Part shown: piece after piece, positions 23,219-24,125 of the stretch
Layout: each line of letters opens with the position of its first letter
Numbering within the stretch: the first letter of the stretch is position 1
Assembly: GCA_964445255.1 (NCBI GenBank)
Contig: CAYUKM010000031.1
Span: 1 to 24,125 of the forward strand
DNA: 24,125 nucleotides
Direction: 5' to 3'
DNA from: SHLQ01 sp964445255
Lineage (GTDB): Bacteria > Actinomycetota > Acidimicrobiia > Acidimicrobiales > SHLQ01
Notes under the pieces: model-generated
The model's input: only the letters and a program-made list of their open reading frames with translations
What the model was told of the DNA's origin: nothing
Databases searched by the model: none
Program-made: the position numbers and the translations under genes

Positions 23219-23779
23219 GTGAAGCTATTCCTAGCCTTCGTCGTCGTAACGCTCCTCGAACTGTTTCTGATCACCCAGGTAGCAAGCCAGATCAGTCTGC
23301 TCCCAACGATCGCGCTCGTGATCCTCGTCAGTCTCGTCGGTGCGTACCTCGTGAAGCGCGAAGGCCTAAGCGTGCTTGCGCGAATTCGCGACAGCTTTGG
23401 CCAACTGCGCATGCCGACGAACGAACTCGCCGATGGGGCGATGATCTTCTTCGCGTCGGCTTTGATGCTTACTCCGGGCTTTCTCACCGACGTCCTTGGA
23501 CTGGCGCTCCTGATCCCGCCAATCCGTGCAATCATGCGCCCGCCGGTCGTCAAGTTCTTCTCCAAGCGCCTCGACGTGAAGGCGCAGAGCTTCGGCGCGC
23601 CTCCGGGAGCCACCCAGGGATTCGGAACGGGTAGCCCGTTCGGCGCAGCGGGTCCGTTCGGCCGTCGGCCTGGCGCTGGCCGCAACGTCTACGATGCCAA
23701 CAGCTCGCGTTCGGCCGCCGACGCGGACATCACCGACATCACGCCCGAACCGCCCGAACTTCCGGAGACTGAGCGCTAG
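23219..23779 (+). CDS. fxsA: FxsA-family membrane protein
   Basis: A 186-residue membrane protein with three or four helices: residues 3-22 (LFLAFVVVTLLELFLITQVA), 28-46 (LPTIALVILVSLVGAYLV) and a double segment at about 74-103 (MIFFASALMLTPGFLTDVLG). The TPGFLTDVLGLALLIPP motif is the family hallmark. In E. coli FxsA affects phage T7 exclusion by F plasmids. Its molecular role is unknown. The C-terminal 70 residues are soluble, Gly/Pro/Phe-rich, and end acidic. The start is GTG. Its TAG stop overlaps the stop of the convergent Mrp gene within CTAG (23776-23779). Confidence 0.93.
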   Translation: MKLFLAFVVVTLLELFLITQVASQISLLPTIALVILVSLVGAYLVKREGLSVLARIRDSFGQLRMPTNELADGAMIFFASALMLTPGFLTDVLGLALLIPPIRAIMRPPVVKFFSKRLDVKAQSFGAPPGATQGFGTGSPFGAAGPFGRRPGAGRNVYDANSSRSAADADITDITPEPPELPETER

Positions 23780-24125
23780 CTCGCGCTTGCCGCCTCATCG
23801 GCTGCTTCGGCCGCATCCATCGCAGCCAAGTTGTCCAACGCTTGGTCGATGATCCGCGTGGAGCATCCGCTCATGTCGATCGGTGGGATCAGCTCGGTCA
23901 TGATCTGATGCGCGATCTTGCGTAACTCGTCGGCTGCGGCTCCTCCGCCTAACACTGCGGGAGTACCGTCGTCGGCTCCGTCTACGACCGCTCGGTCGAG
24001 CGGGATCTGCCCGACGAGCGGCGCGTCAATCTGTGCGGCCAAGGCATCTCCACCACCGGTACCAAACACCTCGTGGGTCTTGCCGTCCTCGTCGACGAAA
24101 GCGCTCATGTTCTCGATCACGCCTG
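23776..24125 (-). CDS. mrp: Mrp/ApbC-type P-loop ATPase, C-terminal part
   Basis: Partial. The gene continues past the right edge of the window, so the P-loop is not visible. The visible 116 residues show GVIENMSAFVDEDGK, FGTGGGDALAAQIDAPLVG, QIPLDRAVVDGADDGTPAVL and a helical tail, matching the end of Mrp family proteins that help load iron-sulfur clusters. The usual CxxC-containing metal segment after ENMS is VDEDGK here. The C-terminus carries an extra Ala/Glu-rich tail (MDAAEAADEAASAS). Confidence 0.88.
   Translation of the reverse strand, partial: GVIENMSAFVDEDGKTHEVFGTGGGDALAAQIDAPLVGQIPLDRAVVDGADDGTPAVLGGGAAADELRKIAHQIMTELIPPIDMSGCSTRIIDQALDNLAAMDAAEAADEAASAS

Overview
The window looks like a scaffold from a GC-rich actinobacterium, most likely of the class Acidimicrobiia. 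It carries a WhiB iron-sulfur regulator, many GTG/TTG starts, and -10-like TANNNT boxes 6-8 nt from start codons, which is typical of leaderless actinobacterial genes. I assign the class from gene style, not from a database match. Four runs of exactly 100 N are scaffold gaps. All four lie inside tandem repeats of coding sequence, so they are collapsed repeats rather than missing genes. Three genes have to be joined across these gaps by frame and repeat logic.

Layout. 1-132: a 56-nt tandem repeat. 133-981 (-): pheA. 1279-2713 (+): a secreted repeat protein. 2799-5420 (+): larB-larC-metallo-beta-lactamase operon (nickel-pincer cofactor). 5435-11444 is mostly minus strand and holds three acidic or membrane-anchored proteins: a zinc-ribbon protein, a very large FAS1-OmpA protein read across two gaps, and a membrane-anchored HNH-like protein that has lost its catalytic residues. 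One small coiled-coil gene (7291-7614, +) sits among them. 11593-14225 (+): thioredoxin/MsrA-like protein, lipoprotein and site-2 protease, ended by a strong terminator. 14314-15789: a CPxCN membrane protein, a receiver domain and a divergent STAS protein. 15797-19131: a fused double ArsA/Get3-like ATPase, divergent by 8 bp from an NfeD-like protein. 19248-19511: whiB. 19682-22715 (-): selA-selB. 22764-23181: a broken GGDEF gene. 23219-24125: fxsA and the 3' part of an Mrp-type ATPase.

Working together. selAB show that the organism makes selenoproteins, although no selC, selD or UGA-containing gene is visible here. larBC show synthesis of the nickel-pincer cofactor, with larE and larA not in the window. 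The least explained part is the 5.4-11.4 kb envelope cluster. It has long cytoplasmic Asp/Glu/Thr repeats, one copy tied through a membrane helix to a FAS1 and a peptidoglycan-binding OmpA domain, beside a degenerate extracytoplasmic nuclease fold. Two related REP-like elements occupy two convergent gene junctions (7.6 kb and 19.5 kb).
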